Notes under the pieces: generated by a model | Told to the model about the DNA's origin: nothing | Databases searched by the model: none | What the model saw: only the letters and a program-made list of their open reading frames with translations | Position numbers and translations under genes: made by a program | Assembly (NCBI GenBank): GCA_023055505.1 | Contig: JALIRH010000018.1 | Coordinates: forward strand, 12,384,146 to 12,448,145 | DNA: 64,000 nucleotides | Direction: 5' to 3' | DNA from: Callipepla californica brunnescens | Taxonomy: Eukaryota > Chordata > Aves > Galliformes > Odontophoridae | Shown here: one piece after another, positions 13,274 through 25,819 of the stretch | Position numbering within the stretch: the stretch's first letter is position 1 | Layout of the letters: each line of letters begins with the position of its first letter

Positions 13274-15509
13274 GGCACAGGAAGATGTCAAGAGAGAGCA
13301 ACAGAGAGTGCCAGAGACACTGTGAGTTAATAACAGAAAGGGAAGGATCTAGTATTTTTCTGCTACATTTGGCAAGAAAGCAGTGAGTTTCTTAACAAGT
13401 CTGTTGAGTTAAAGGGTTGTCCTATTATCTTCACATTACTTCTGCTGATATTTTATTACTGTTATACCAAGGAAAACCCCAGTCTCACTTTTTAAAACTT
13501 ACCTATTCAACTTTGTATAGTAGCTATTATTAAAAAAAAAAAATGCGTCCCTCAAAATTTAAAAAAATGTCAAGGCTTTATACAATTATTCTCTATTTCT
13601 GACTATCCCAGAAGAAAAAAATACAAAAGGGAAAAAGACAGATACAGTTAGACTTGTAAATCTAAACCAATAACAGGAACGAAATCCCTCTTTCCAAGGT
13701 ACTCCTTTGCAATTACATCAAAGAATATTCAGTGCTTAATAATGCATATTGACACACAGTGCATTGAATAAATGTTGAATTATTTGCTTCTCTACCTGCT
13801 ACTTCTTTACAAGTCAATTTATTGACCTAAGTAATAATATTTTTTTCTTTCTTAACACAATGTTACTAAATTTAAGCATTTATTGATTATATTAGTGAGC
13901 TGAGCAAAACAGTGTATACAGTCTGTGTACTACTAAGACGAATCTATTTGAGGATTCTTCTTTCTTCTTGAGAAATGAATCTTTCCTCTGTGCCATAGTA
14001 GATATTCCTATAAAATATGTTAATAGATAATGGATTTTATTGGTCTGCAGTAGGTATCTGCAGTGGTGAAATATGCTGAAATATATTAGTAGGTGTGTTT
14101 TTATCTTATCTATCTTTCAGGTCACTTAATCTGAGATGCAGTTTCTCAGTAAGGGTGATGATTCTTTTCTGTAGTACATACAAACGAATGATGTGACATG
14201 TAAATGTCACAGGACTATCTACACTCAAGCTACATTTCAAAAGCATACATTAGGACAACTATAAACATTTTAGAAGATAAGTAAAAACCCTGCATTTATA
14301 AAAGGGGAAGGGGTAGGCAGTTCTAGAAAATAAAACAAAAATAGAAGAGGACAAGTTCAGAAAGAAAAGAGAATAGTGGTTTCTACAGGTAGAGAGATTA
14401 AAAATCTTCCTAAAAGTAAAGAAACTAGAAGATTTCATCTGGAGAATGTGAAATGTGGGAAAGTTTTTTTGATTTTGTTGGTGAAAATATAATTCTTCTC
14501 TAGTATTCCAAGTGGTGTTGGTGGCTGTATTGCTTTTAATTTAACCTGACACATAGCAGTGTATTGTAATTCTAACAAAATTTAACAATACAGACTGTCA
14601 TTTTCTGTGTCGTGACATTTAATGGCATCCAAGCAACAAAGAGGAAAACATACACTGCAATTTGAATCCATCCAGAAACAAAAGGTGACAATCTAATTTA
14701 GTGTAGTTCATATATGCATTCAGATTCAGCTTTGAGTCACTTAATGACAGAGCATTTTTACCGAAATTATGTCTCTTTTAGTGCAAAAATTAGATGATAC
14801 AAAACCAAAACAGAACTATGCAGCAAATGAGGCTCAGCCTGCACAGAAGCTGGATTGTGTGTAGTAAATTAGTTAGGACATTGCAAGGGGAAAGGATCTT
14901 TGCCAAGATGAGGCAGATGAATATGATGCCAGTGAATTCAGTTCAGGTCTGCCTCTGTGAGGTCAGCCAACTCATGAAAATGAGCATTTTCACAGGTACA
15001 CATTAAGTGCATATTTCTCACATTCTGTATACTGCTGAGAAATGAGGATGAAATTAGCAGACATGCTAAACGCTTAATGTCCACAGCTGTCATTTAGCAG
15101 GGCTGTATTTTGGAAAGAGAAAATGACATAAGAAGCAAGGAGTCAAAAATTTGATGTTGAAACTTAATGAAGATTTTTGATGTTCATATTTCTGAGCCTT
15201 TGTTCCCCATTAATTCTATGTCCATTTTCAATGTGAAAGTCACTTCAGTAAATACTTATGAAGCTGTGAAATTCCACTGTGGCATAACAGAAGAGAAACA
15301 CATAAGTTTACTATTAATATTCTATTCAATATCTGAACAGCATGAAATAAAATAGGAGAAGGGCTATAGGAGTGAAAGAAAATTGCAAAGGAATTTTGAA
15401 TAGCTCCTACGAGATGTATTTATACAGAAACTATGTGGTAGCTTTTATAAAGTGAAAACTGAACTTAAACTTACCTGAATACATTTTTAACAGTTTCATG
15501 TTTCAAGTT

Positions 15510-15534
15510 AAACAAAACAAAACAAAACAAAAAA
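15510..15534. repeat. (AAAAC)n simple repeat
   Basis: Four AAAAC units, followed by an A run. Confidence 0.85.
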
Positions 15535-17887
15535 GCCCTACAGTGAGAACTGTTGTCAGTTGAGTTCTGCTTTCCATTATAAGTATTTTATTCTTTTTTG
15601 TTGATCAGCATAGCAACAACAGCATTTTCCACTGTTATTTCACCATTAAGGTGAATCTCTGGAGAGCCGAGAGGAGGAATTCTGCACATTCCTGTTCTTT
15701 GTTCCACTGATGTCTATTCCACATCTCATCTCAAAAACCCTTTGGAAAAACAGTAAAAATGGAAGCGCATTTATTCTACTCTCCCTAGGGAGGAACAGTA
15801 CAGTCTAAATTCTGTACCTTAGAGGAACTTTGCAGCATGCCAAACAGTGGTTAGTAGCCTCAGTGAATATCTCCAGTATTTTTTATATTGGCATTCTAAA
15901 ATAAGTGAATTTGCAATTATCTTTTAAAGCATCAGTTTAACAGTGCAATTGAGCATAAGCTTTGAATAACATTTTCTATATGAGGTATAGCCCAAGCTGT
16001 TACTTGCAGTTCTATGCCAGTCATCAATGAGTCAACTTTTCTAATGAGGAATGCTTTTTTTTACTCACAAACTCAGATATATAAGTACAAGAAGTAGTTC
16101 TCTGTACCTTCAGTGATGTTTTTATATTTCCTCCGGGATTACATAAAAGAAGGCATATCCTGTCCAGTGTTCCAGATAAAATTAGGTTATTGCAGAATGT
16201 AGTGGTAATACAGTGGTTCGCCGCATTCTCAAGTGTATGAGCACTGAGCATTCCCACTAGAAAGATTTGATAAATTCAGAGTGGTGTTGCTGAAATATCC
16301 TGATTAATATTGAATGAGTTTTACAATATAGGGAAATTATTAACATAAATCAATGTAAACTGATGTACTCTACCACAATTCCATCTTTGGTTTTTGGTAG
16401 AATTTCAGATCTAAAATTAGAATCCCAGCTTGGCTTTTTAGCTGACAACCCCAAATTGTGTATATGTGAACTGAGTGCCTAAGCATACAGAGTAGTCAGT
16501 GGAGATACATAATTCAAGTCAGTTACTACAGCTGTAGTTTGTGCCATTTGTAATGCCCTACACAATCTGCCAGCCTCCAATTGCAGTGTGAATGAATATG
16601 GATCACTTATAAATAATGTGCCATATCTGACAATTCCAAGCCTCCTACACGTGTCGATGTAAAAAAATGTATCTATAAACCAATATGTGTGGAAGTAGAA
16701 ACCAAGTATTTTCTCTATTTGTCTAGAAGATACATATTGCAGAGCTTTAGATGCCAGATGCATGCCATATATGGGATGCATTATAAGGAGGGCTGTGATC
16801 TTCATTTCTCCTAAACAACATCCTTTGATTTCTTTTTTCACTAACTTCTGAATCTTTTATTTTAAGCTGTTTGTCATGAAGAGGTCATGTACCAGATATA
16901 CTTCTGTATACTATTAACTTTATTTTTCTTGCTATCTTTGTGATTTATATGATCAAGTAATATTAACAGCACTTGTTTTTAAGACATCTTGCAACCCCAA
17001 ATATTTTCTAGGTTGTAAACATAAAGAGGTTAGTAAATTCTGCATGAATAGTGAAGCTGCAAGTCACACAGTTTATGCCAAACCTGAAGCAATAGAATCA
17101 TTATACTGCAGTACTGCATGTTCTATAGAGAAGATTCCACATATTGTAATGTGATGCTATTCTAGTAATGCTTCAGAGAGTTTTTAGAAGTGCTATTGGC
17201 GCTGTTCTCTGAATACAATCATTTGTAAAAATATGCTCTTACAAAATATATAACCACAGCTACAGGCTTCCCAGTAAGAAAAAATTATAAATTATAAATG
17301 AACTTTTCTGCACAAATGAAGTTCAGATCTCTTGAACTGATATTTACAAATGTTGAGGGCATTTGCCCACATTATTCTGCCTCCTTTTCAGAAACAGTCT
17401 TGATGTGTCTGAGGTGCAACACAGCTTCTTTTCCTCCCACCTTCATCCCCTTCCCAGCTGTATTGTGGTGAGGTAATTGTCTGACTTGGATTTGTGTTTT
17501 GAGGGCAGGAATACAAAAAAGGACTGAAGCCAAAAAGTCACTTGCCAACTACTGCACAGCACCACATCTCTTTTTTATTTCAGACTTTGAAAGAAGTTAT
17601 GATGCTGCATCACGGGCAGAAATCATGCAGTTAACTGTGTCAGGGCAGGAAACCAGAAAATGGGGATTATGGAGTGTTTTCTCACTTCTTTTCATTTGGT
17701 ATCCTTGGAAATGAGGAAAAAATCAGATAGAAAATGTGACTTCATATACATCTTTGGATCAAGCACATCTGTGTGCTTTACCAAATTTCTATGTCTTTTT
17801 AATAGTTTAGATAGTGTTGGCATTATTTCCATATTTTGTGTGAGAAAGAAGTGTGAATGTAAGCAACATATTCTTTTCTATTGGTTG

Positions 17888-17940
17888 TTTTTTTGGTTTT
17901 TTTTTATTATTATTATTTATTTATTTTCATTTTCATTTTA
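17888..17940. repeat. T-rich/(ATT)n low-complexity run
   Basis: Runs of T interspersed with ATT and ATTT units. Confidence 0.7.
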
Positions 17941-18074
17941 TGAGTTCCATAGACAGCTAGTACCCAGAAACATACAGTTTCAAGTTACAATGAAGTATTA
18001 GTAACAAATTATGAACTAAGAAAAGTTTAGACAAAAATACTTGGTTACCTGAAATAATATTCAATTCAAGGTCA

Positions 18075-19102
18075 TGATCCAAGGGAAGGCCTGGTCGAAC
18101 AGATTAACTGTTGGACACAGCGTCCTTATAACAAAGTTTAAGAGGTGTGGAATAGACAACTGGACAGTGAGGTGGGTTGAGAACTGGCTGACTGGCAGAG
18201 CTCAGATAGTTGTGATCAGAGGTGCAGAGTCCAGATGGAGGCCTGTACTTATCAGTGTTCTTCAGGGGTCAGTGCTGGTCAACATCCCTCATCAATGAGG
18301 TTGATGAGTGAATAGAGTCCAACCTCAGCAAGTGTACAGATGATACAAATCTGGGAGGAAGAGCTGACATGCTGGGAGACTATGCTGCCATTCAGTGAGA
18401 CCTGGACAGCCAGGAGAGTTGAGCAGAAAGGAACCAGATGTGGTTTAACAAGTGCAAGTGTAGAGTCTTGCACCTAGGGAGGAATAACTGCATGCAATGG
18501 TATAGGTTTGGGGAAGGCCTACTGGACAGAAGCTCTGAGGAGAGGGAACTAGGTGTCCTGGTGGATAACAGGTTGGCCATGAGCCAGCAGTGTGCCCTTG
18601 TGGCCAAGAAAGCCAATGGAGTCCTGAGGTGTATTAAAAAGAGCATGGCCAGCCGGTCGAAGGAGGTGATCCTCCCCCTCTACTCTGCCCTGGTCAGGCC
18701 TCACCTGGAGTACTGTGTCCAGTTCTGGGCTCCCCAGTACAAAACAGACAGATCTCCTCAAACAAGTCCAGTGGAGGGCCACAAAGATGATAAAGGGTGT
18801 GGAACACCTCCCTTATGAGGAAAGGTTGAGAGACCTGGGTCTATTCAGCCTTGAAAAAAGAAGACTCAGAGGGAATCTGACCCACATCTACAAATATCTA
18901 AGGAGCGTGAGGCAAAGTGACAAGACTGGAATCTTCTCTGCAGCGCGTGGTGAGAGGATGAGGGGAAATGGCCACAAACTGAAACACAGGAAGTTTTGCT
19001 GAAATGTGTGTGGGAACTTAATCACAGTGCAGGTGACATAGCACTGGCACAGGCTGCGCAGAGAGGCTGTGGAGTCTCCTTCTCTGGAGATGTTCTACAG
19101 AC
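18075..19102 (+). mobile_element. CR1 LINE fragment, truncated at both ends
   Basis: A kilobase of CR1 ORF2, from the reverse-transcriptase palm to the C-terminal region. The order is collinear with CR1: a GRAQ-like segment (about 18198), the QGS-V-L block (about 18267), the catalytic motif region (18333-18344), the [18 protein letters not shown] block (about 18555-18614), the [12 protein letters not shown] block (about 18703-18738) and the [19 protein letters not shown] block (about 18815-18870). Both the 5' part of ORF2 and the 3' UTR with octamer tail are missing. Loss of the 3' end is unusual for an insertion made by target-primed reverse transcription and implies a later deletion. Confidence 0.92.
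18120..19002 (+). pseudogene. Broken CR1 ORF2 (reverse transcriptase, C-terminal half)
   Basis: This is the coding remnant inside the CR1 copy. The enzyme would make cDNA at the nicked target site. Damage is visible. The catalytic F/Y-A-D-D box reads C-T-D-D (18333-18344), so both aspartates survive but the first two residues are changed. An in-frame TGA follows near 18395-18400. A 126-codon open part (18438-18818) carries the VLVDN and [11 protein letters not shown] blocks, and the frame then shifts by one near 18745-18770 and continues as the 18715-19002 frame with [13 protein letters not shown]. No function is expected. Confidence 0.85.
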
Positions 19103-19399
19103 ATTATGTCTACAGATACTCGCTTTTCAAAAAGATGCATCTCAGTGTCCAGATTTTCTTTTGAGAGGCTTAATCAGTTACAGTTCATTTAGTTAATTTA
19201 AATACATAAGGTTAATAAGGACAGTGGCAGGAAAAAAAAAAGTTGGATTATTCCAAGACTACAAGTTATTAAATGATTGACCCCTTCCACATGTAGGCCC
19301 AGTCTTTGCCCCAGAATACGGAATATGCTGAGGAAGACCTCTATTTAGTTGCATGTCCACAGAAAGGACTTTAAGTCCAAAAGTATTTCAGGGATTTTA

Positions 19400-19427
19400 T
19401 TTATTTGTTTGTTTGTTTGTTCGTTTT
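19400..19427. repeat. (TTTG)n simple repeat
   Basis: Four to five TTTG units with one C interruption. Confidence 0.8.
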
Positions 19428-19737
19428 AGAAATTAAAGACACAATAACAGTATAGAAAGCAGCATAGATACAGTCAAATGTGGAAGTGATTCTAAACAGA
19501 AAAAATTATTCTCATTCTACATTTACTTTTGCCTTGAAGTTATGTTTGTGGAAGTAATCTAAAATACAAGCCTTAATAACATCTGTTTGTAATAATTTGC
19601 TAAATCCAAGTTTAAAAACTTTACCTCCTTAAGCTTATTTTTAATTGAAATCTTAATGCATTTTATGAAAAGTTAATAATACAAGTTATAATCAATGAGG
19701 AACCTAGCCTTATACATTTAGTAATTCATATGAAATA

Positions 19738-19762
19738 AAAAAAAAATAATAATAATAATGTA
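19738..19762. repeat. A-run and (TAA)n repeat
   Basis: An A run followed by four TAA units. Confidence 0.8.
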
Positions 19763-21237
19763 TGAAAAAAAAAGTATGTTTTATAACAGTATCACTGATA
19801 TTCACATTTGGTGTCTTACTCCAAATTCAAACAACAAGGGACAAGAGTTGACATAGATTCCTCCTCATAAGAAAGATATCTGCCTTCCCACTGTGATCAG
19901 AAGAGATCCAGTCAACAGAGTCAACAAACCTATAGGGATTTATCTAAGGAAATTTGAAGTATTTACGAAGTTTCCTAAACAGATTCCTCTAGTAATATAT
20001 ACTATATGACTTCTCACTGTTAGTCCAGATGGCTACAGGTGCCTTGTGCTCTCTGTCGTACCTGCCACCATCATGAGCAGCTATGTTGTGTTGTAAATCG
20101 GAGTAGTACTAGTTGCTTAAGTTACAGAATTTAATCAAACATTATGCATCAACTTCAAGATAATCTGAGGAGTTCTTACACTCTGAGGGCTGTCTTGATT
20201 CAATTTTCAGTCAGCAGAAGGTTTGACAAGGTGTTTATACTTGAATAACAAAGATACCAGGACTCGGTGCACTGAAACAAGCAGGGACATCCTATGTAGA
20301 TATGATAAAAAATACACAAGAGAGCTGTGACAGATACTGCAACAACATATAAAACTACAGAGTTTTATACTACAGATGCAGATACTGAGACCACTGAATC
20401 GAAGCCCAGCATCTGAAGTCATTGTTATTAAAACTGGTAGAATAAAGACTGCATGGACTTAGTTTTCATGTAATTGAACGGCATTACTTCAATGTCTCAC
20501 AGAGGAGGAAGGGTGTACAAGGAAAAACGATGGGCAAATGGTTCTGGAGCTGCATTATGTGTGCTTCTTTGATGGGATGGAGCTTTGGTGTGTGCTAGAG
20601 CTCTTGAACCACCTGGATTCAGCCATGACTGATGAAGTGGAGGTTCTCCTACTGCATTAGGTATCCTGCCATCACTCTACTACCCAAACTCAGCCAGCTA
20701 TTCCTAATACGGCAGTCCAACACAGAACCCAAACTTGATTACTCTTTAAAGCATTTCTAGGTTATAGAAATGCCTGGAATAAATACATATGCATGATTAC
20801 TTATTATAACTGAAAGAGTTAATCTTTTAAAAAATTTTTGTACATATAAAATTAGTCATAAAACCGAAGAAGTTTAATAGAAGTATCTCAGCATCTCAGA
20901 ACATGTAGGATCTCGACCTTAAGCAAAGACTGCAAGTTCAAGTCTAATTGCAGCTGCAAAGGGAAAACATGTCCATCTTAAGTTGCATAAATAAGACTGT
21001 ATCTGAAAGTTAGAGAGGTGAAATATGATTTTTCCTCTCAAATATCATGTTCATATATAAGGAGTAAAGCAAACATGACAAAAATCAAGAGTAAAGGCTT
21101 TTTCTTTTGCTGTTGACCTTTTACACCAAATAATTGCTTCAGACTGCGATATAAAACTAGACAGCTGAAATTTAGTACAAAAAATTGTGTATCTATAAAA
21201 TTCTTCCGTTTTTGGTATTTAGGACTGCTTTCATAAA

Positions 21238-21694
21238 GATACTCCCCTACAGGGACAGGCTGAGAGAGCTGAGTCACTTCAGCCTGAGGAAGGAAGGGCT
21301 ACGAGGAGTCCTCATAGTAGCCTCCAGTACCTTATGGGGGCATACAAGAAAGGTAGAGAAGGACTTTTATAAGGGTATATAATGACAGAAAGAGGAGAAA
21401 TGGCTTTAAACTGGAAGTGGATAGATTTAAGCTAGATATTAGGAAGAAATTCCTTACTGTGACGGTGGTGAGACACTGGAACATGCTGCCAAGTGAGGTT
21501 GTGAATGCCCCCTACCTGAAAGCATTTAAGACCAGGCTGGATGGGATGTAGAGAAATCTGGTCTAAGGGGAGATGTCCCTGCCTATAGCAGGGGGTTGGA
21601 ACTAGGTGATCTTAAAGGCCCCTTCCAACCCAAACCATTCTATGATTCTGATTCTATGATTCTATAATTGTATGATTCTGTGATTCTATGATTT
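21238..21694 (+). mobile_element. CR1 LINE, 5'-truncated with complete 3' tail
   Basis: It starts in the extreme C-terminal ORF2 coding part (phrases translating as YRDRLRELSHFSL and RKEGLRG, about 21258-21305) and runs through the 3' UTR. The 3' UTR phrases are GGCTGGATGGGATG, AGGGGGTTGGAACTAGGTGATC and CCTTCCAACCC. It ends with six or so copies of the octamer ATTCTATG and variants (21638-21694). The expanded, imperfect octamer tail is the hallmark of CR1 3' ends. The copy is only about 450 bases and cannot code for protein. Confidence 0.95.
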
Positions 21695-22011
21695 TTCATT
21701 TGTAATTCATTGCTTGTACTAGAAAGCAGCGCACTACCAAAGTAACTTAGTTACAAAGAACAATTTAAAATAATTATGAAAGCAATATTCAAATCACAAA
21801 TTTGTTGTCCATCAAAGTAGACCTCTCAGGGATCTTTGATATATATGTATAGCAGTACACATTTGTATATTATCATACTGAGTCACACTACAGCTGAATC
21901 ATCAAGAACCTAATGCAGTACAGAAATGTAACATTAGAGATACATGCAATTAAGTAAAACCTTGTGACGTATAAGATCTTAGAAGAAAAATTAATCGACT
22001 GAAAAGCAGGT

Positions 22012-22060
22012 CTGAGACAAACAGTACTGGGCAGTACTGAGACAAACAGTACTGGGTTTA
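22012..22060. repeat. 25-bp direct tandem duplication
   Basis: The unit beginning CTGAGACAAACAGTACTGGG (22012-22036) is followed at once by a second copy (22037-22060). The two copies differ only at the last few bases. Confidence 0.85.
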
Positions 22061-22078
22061 GAAGGCATCCTTCTAAAC
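22056..22078. repeat. Perfect 10-bp inverted repeat, 3-base loop
   Basis: GTTTAGAAGG, then CAT, then CCTTCTAAAC. The arms match perfectly. It sits at the right edge of the tandem duplication, so slippage at the hairpin could explain the duplication. No gene ends beside it. Confidence 0.8.
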
Positions 22079-24229
22079 TCTAGAGCAAATAAAATGGTCT
22101 GTATTAATAACACAGAAATTATGAATCTTATTCCTAACTTTGTCAGTGAAATTCCACAGTCTGTGTGGTGCAGATGCTTAAGTTAGTTGATCAAGTCTTC
22201 TTTCTGCTCCTGAGAATTTTTGAAATCAAGGTGTAATGAATGGTATGCCTGTGGTCTAGACATATGTGCACTAAAATACACTGCACTAAGGGAGGTAACT
22301 GCTGGCATTTATCTGCTTTTAGCTACCTTCGATCAGAACATGCTAGTCAATACTTTCTGAGAAGAGAGAATTACTCTGCCTTCATTTTATATGTTGTTAA
22401 AATCTGCACCAGTCAAAGAGATAAGAGTGGAGAGATTTGAGCAGCAGTAATCCTATGTTTCCAATCTCAAATTGGACAGATATCTTTATAGAAGATATGT
22501 AATATGATTATTGATATTTATATTGATTTTCTTTTAATAGGCTAAAATGACAAGTAAATATAATATTTTATCCTTCTTCATATGGAAGTCTGATCATTTT
22601 CTATTAGTCTCTCCCATTTTCACACACCTTCCTCTCCACCTTTTATTAACAATTTTTACTCTCAAGTTAGTGTAGTATTAGTGGTTGCTCTCTCACTTTC
22701 CTTAATTTTTCTCTTTTGTTTATAGAATTCAATTTAAATTGCATTTTATCTCACTCCTTAGAGAGTGAATTTCTCTTGATCTTTATTTAATACTCAGACC
22801 CAATCCAAACATAATTGTAGAAAGGTTAGGTAAATCTATCCATTCTGGTACTTAGGCTACTCATAGGAATAGCCAAAACATAGCCAAAATAAAACATCTC
22901 TGGAGCAGAAAAAGAAAGGTTATGAAGAGGTTAGAAGTTAATGCGGTTCTTTGACTTAAGTCAAGGTCATATGTCCCACGCAATTTCATTTCAAAGGTGG
23001 AAAATATAAACTGCTTATGATTCTTAGGGGTGCCTGGAAGCATCTTTTGAAGCATGGTGCTCATCTAGAAACTGTAATAGTGATGCACAAGTTTTGCTTC
23101 TCTTTTTTTTTGTTTGTTTGCTTGCTTCTTTTTTCTTTTTTCCTACTACCTCTAATTTACTGTAGTAGTTGGTCCTACACCTTAGTCCTTTAGTGTTTCA
23201 GAAAACTCCCTGATACTAAATTTTGTTTTGTCTGTTTTGATGCTGTCTGCTTTTATGCTGTTTTCCACTGCTTCTACTCCAGTGAAAGAGAAATGATTAA
23301 CTCATCTGAAGGAAACAAGTGAAGAGTCATTGATGAGTCTCCTGCCATTTCTTTCCAGGAGGGTTTGTTCCTTCCAGCATTTCTGGATTGGGTTAGAGGA
23401 AGAACAGAAGCTTCTAACATACAAACTTTAGCCAAAACTGTCCTGAACTACTGTTACACCTTGATGCTTTCTGTAATAAATTTTAGCTAGGAAATGGGCC
23501 TGTCTTAGTCACTGGTCAAATAGCTTAGTTGTAATCAAAATAACTTTGAATGGGGGTCGTTTTTCCTCAGGGTGGATTTTTGTAATGTATTGAATCTCAC
23601 AACACTACCACCAATGTTATTTACATAGAAAAAATTATTTTCCTTTTCTCAGTAAGTACTTTAGAGAATGGCAGTCATATTGTGACAACAATTAAATAAG
23701 AGCGAGGAGACATTCCTAGTATCTATGACCAATTTCATTATTTATTTAGGAATGGAAAGGTTTGTAGTTCAATTTGAAAAGGATGCCAAGTAGAATTTAG
23801 CAAATAAAATGTGGCACAAAGTACAGTGAAAACGGATTAGGGATTGTGTTCTCAGTAAACAATTCACTTTGACTGTAATTTATTCATGAAATGACTCAGC
23901 AGTCAAGTTTGGTAATTTCTGTTTATGTTTTGTTTGGGTGATGTTTGTTCCATTTGATTATCCACTCATTCAAGCAATGTACCTAAACATGCCTGGGAGT
24001 TATTTTCTGTTAAACACTTTGCATCTTGACAAACTAGAATGTTCATTCTTTCTCTATGGGAGTATAATATAGGAAATGGACTAGTAACAATAAAAATGAT
24101 CTATCCATAAAGAAACAATTCTATAACTTTATGATGTATTTATTACTTTATTTTCTCATCGATCTGATTGGTTAATGCTTTTTTTTTATTATTTTTTATT
24201 ATTTATTATTTTTATTTTTATGTAAACCA

Positions 24230-24834
24230 AGAGGGAAACATCCAAGAAAAGTCTGTGATCCAGGACATCATATGCATCACAGCTAAAACACTTGACATGA
24301 AGGACTGACTTCAGCCTCTTGCCCTGCTAGATACGAACACGAAATTCTATACTAAACCTAAGTCCTGAAAAATCTTAGAGGGCAAATACAGGAATGATGT
24401 AGCCAAAGTAATAACTGCAGAGCTGATTTTTATCAGTATTGCATATCAAGATATCATGTAACAAGCTGTTGGGTGCACAGTGCACTGCAGAACTGAACTT
24501 CCCAGTTTACCAGCAGTTCTAACACTCCAAGTGGAAGATACACTGAGATATTCTACTTTTTCCAAGAGCCTCCAAACAATTTCCAATTCCAGGTGATGGA
24601 GAGGAGCTTTCTTTTTCTTCTAGGAGCATCAGGGAGGGCCTGCTGATAAAGACTCACACTGACTCTCTCTCCCCTCCTGTTTATTTTTGTTTTGTTTATT
24701 ATTATTAATTATTCTGTATTATTTTACATTCCTTTTAATAAATTAGTTTCACCTGTCTCAATCGGGTTTTTAGCTCTTCCTTCCACTGCCTTTCTCCTGA
24801 GGGGAGGGAGGGGTGCTGTGTGATTAAACCTTCA
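24230..24834 (+). mobile_element. Probable degraded ERV LTR
   Basis: The right part resembles the 3' half of avian ERV LTRs. It has a TTATTATTATTA-type run and an AATAAA signal near 24738. A U5-like stretch follows with CTCAATC, a GGGGAGGGAGGGG block and a GATTAAACC end similar to the 'ttaaacc..ca' LTR terminus seen at 39800. The left limit is unclear, and no TG start or target duplication was found. The assignment could be wrong in its left half, which is anonymous sequence. Confidence 0.4.
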
Positions 24835-25574
24835 AACCAGTAAAAAGGGATAAAAAATTCAGTAGAAAAATGAAGTAGGAAAATCCTCTAGTACAGCTGG
24901 TGAAGAGAAGATTAAGCTGGGAATTCTGATATTCAGTACAAGTTAGTACAACTTATTTTCTGCCTGCACCCAAGAAAAATCTACAACTTCCTACCAAGAA
25001 ATTGCTTTGCTCTGCAAAGAAATAGTGCAGCAGGGCAGTTCTAGAGGCTATTTGCCAGTCTATTCAGAATTGATTCCTAATTTTTTCTGCCCTTACAGGT
25101 TTATAGTCACACTTTCCTTTTCATTCCTGGGCAGAGCTCAAAGCCGGTAATCTTATTCCCATTTCTATTCATAAATTTCAGAGTTACATCAGGGTCACAA
25201 TCTCTGACTTGGGAACTGCTATGATACAACGCGGTTCAGTATATGACAGGGCAGTATAAACAAAAATAAAATGTTTATCTTCAGATATATTAATTTCAAA
25301 GTATAGACAAATAACATTGATGCAACTTTTCCTAGTAGGAATTTAATCTCTTCCTACATAAATGTTTGAAACAGCAAGATACCAAAATATCATTTATCAT
25401 TAGTAGGATATACATTTTAATGAAAATATTTTTCATGCCATTGAAGCATCTCCGTCAAGTAACTTGGTATATACATGCACACATTTAATTATCAATTCAA
25501 TGTTCTAAGACTAAGAAATCTTGATAAAGTAAAGGAAAAAATAAAACTGCTTTAGAGTTTAATCAATCATTTAT

Positions 25575-25672
25575 GCAATTACAAGAAATCAATCAATGCA
25601 ATTTCAAGAAATCAATCAATCTAAGATATCAATCAATCATTCTGTCTATCTACCTACCTACTTACCTATAAA
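25575..25672. repeat. 23-bp tandem duplication inside (AATC)n, then (CTAC)n
   Basis: Two adjacent 23-base units (25575-25597 and 25598-25620) differ at one position. Each starts GCAATT and ends in AATCAATCAAT. More AATC units and a short CTAC/CTAT run follow. Confidence 0.8.
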
Positions 25673-25750
25673 TCACGTGTTCAGGTACAAGTTTGAGCTA
25701 CAGCTCTGCAAAAACAATCCCTTTAGCTAAGTTTATATATATGCACATAG

Positions 25751-25759
25751 GTGTGTGTA

Positions 25760-25791
<32 letters not shown>

Positions 25792-25819
25792 ATGTATTTA
25801 TTATTTTTTTCTTTTTTTT
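25751..25819. repeat. (GT)n(TA)n and T-rich run
   Basis: GT units pass into about ten TA units, then a long T run and T-rich sequence. Confidence 0.85.

Larger units (their letters stand above)
11092..18070. other. AT-rich non-coding stretch, no gene seen
   Basis: About 7 kb without a recognisable transposon or exon. It holds a (TG)n run at 13247-13273, an AAAAC repeat at 15510-15534 and a T-rich low-complexity run at 17888-17940. The longest open frame, 120 codons on the minus strand at 16479-16841, shows no domain or plausible splice context and is treated as chance. Confidence 0.5.
19103..21237. other. Non-coding stretch, no gene seen
   Basis: Anonymous sequence with a TTTG repeat (about 19400-19427) and an A-rich/(TAA)n run (about 19738-19762). 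No coding feature is supported. Confidence 0.5.
21695..24229. other. Non-coding stretch, no gene seen
   Basis: Contains a small tandem duplication with an adjacent perfect hairpin (22012-22078) and T-rich runs at 23105-23145 and 24180-24222. No transposon or exon was recognised otherwise. Confidence 0.5.

Noticed and set aside
16479..16841. 120-codon minus-strand open frame
   Set aside because: No motif, no splice or promoter context, and no resemblance to any known family.
18279..18782. Minus-strand frames across the 18-kb CR1
   Set aside because: Antisense shadows of CR1 ORF2, which reads on the plus strand.
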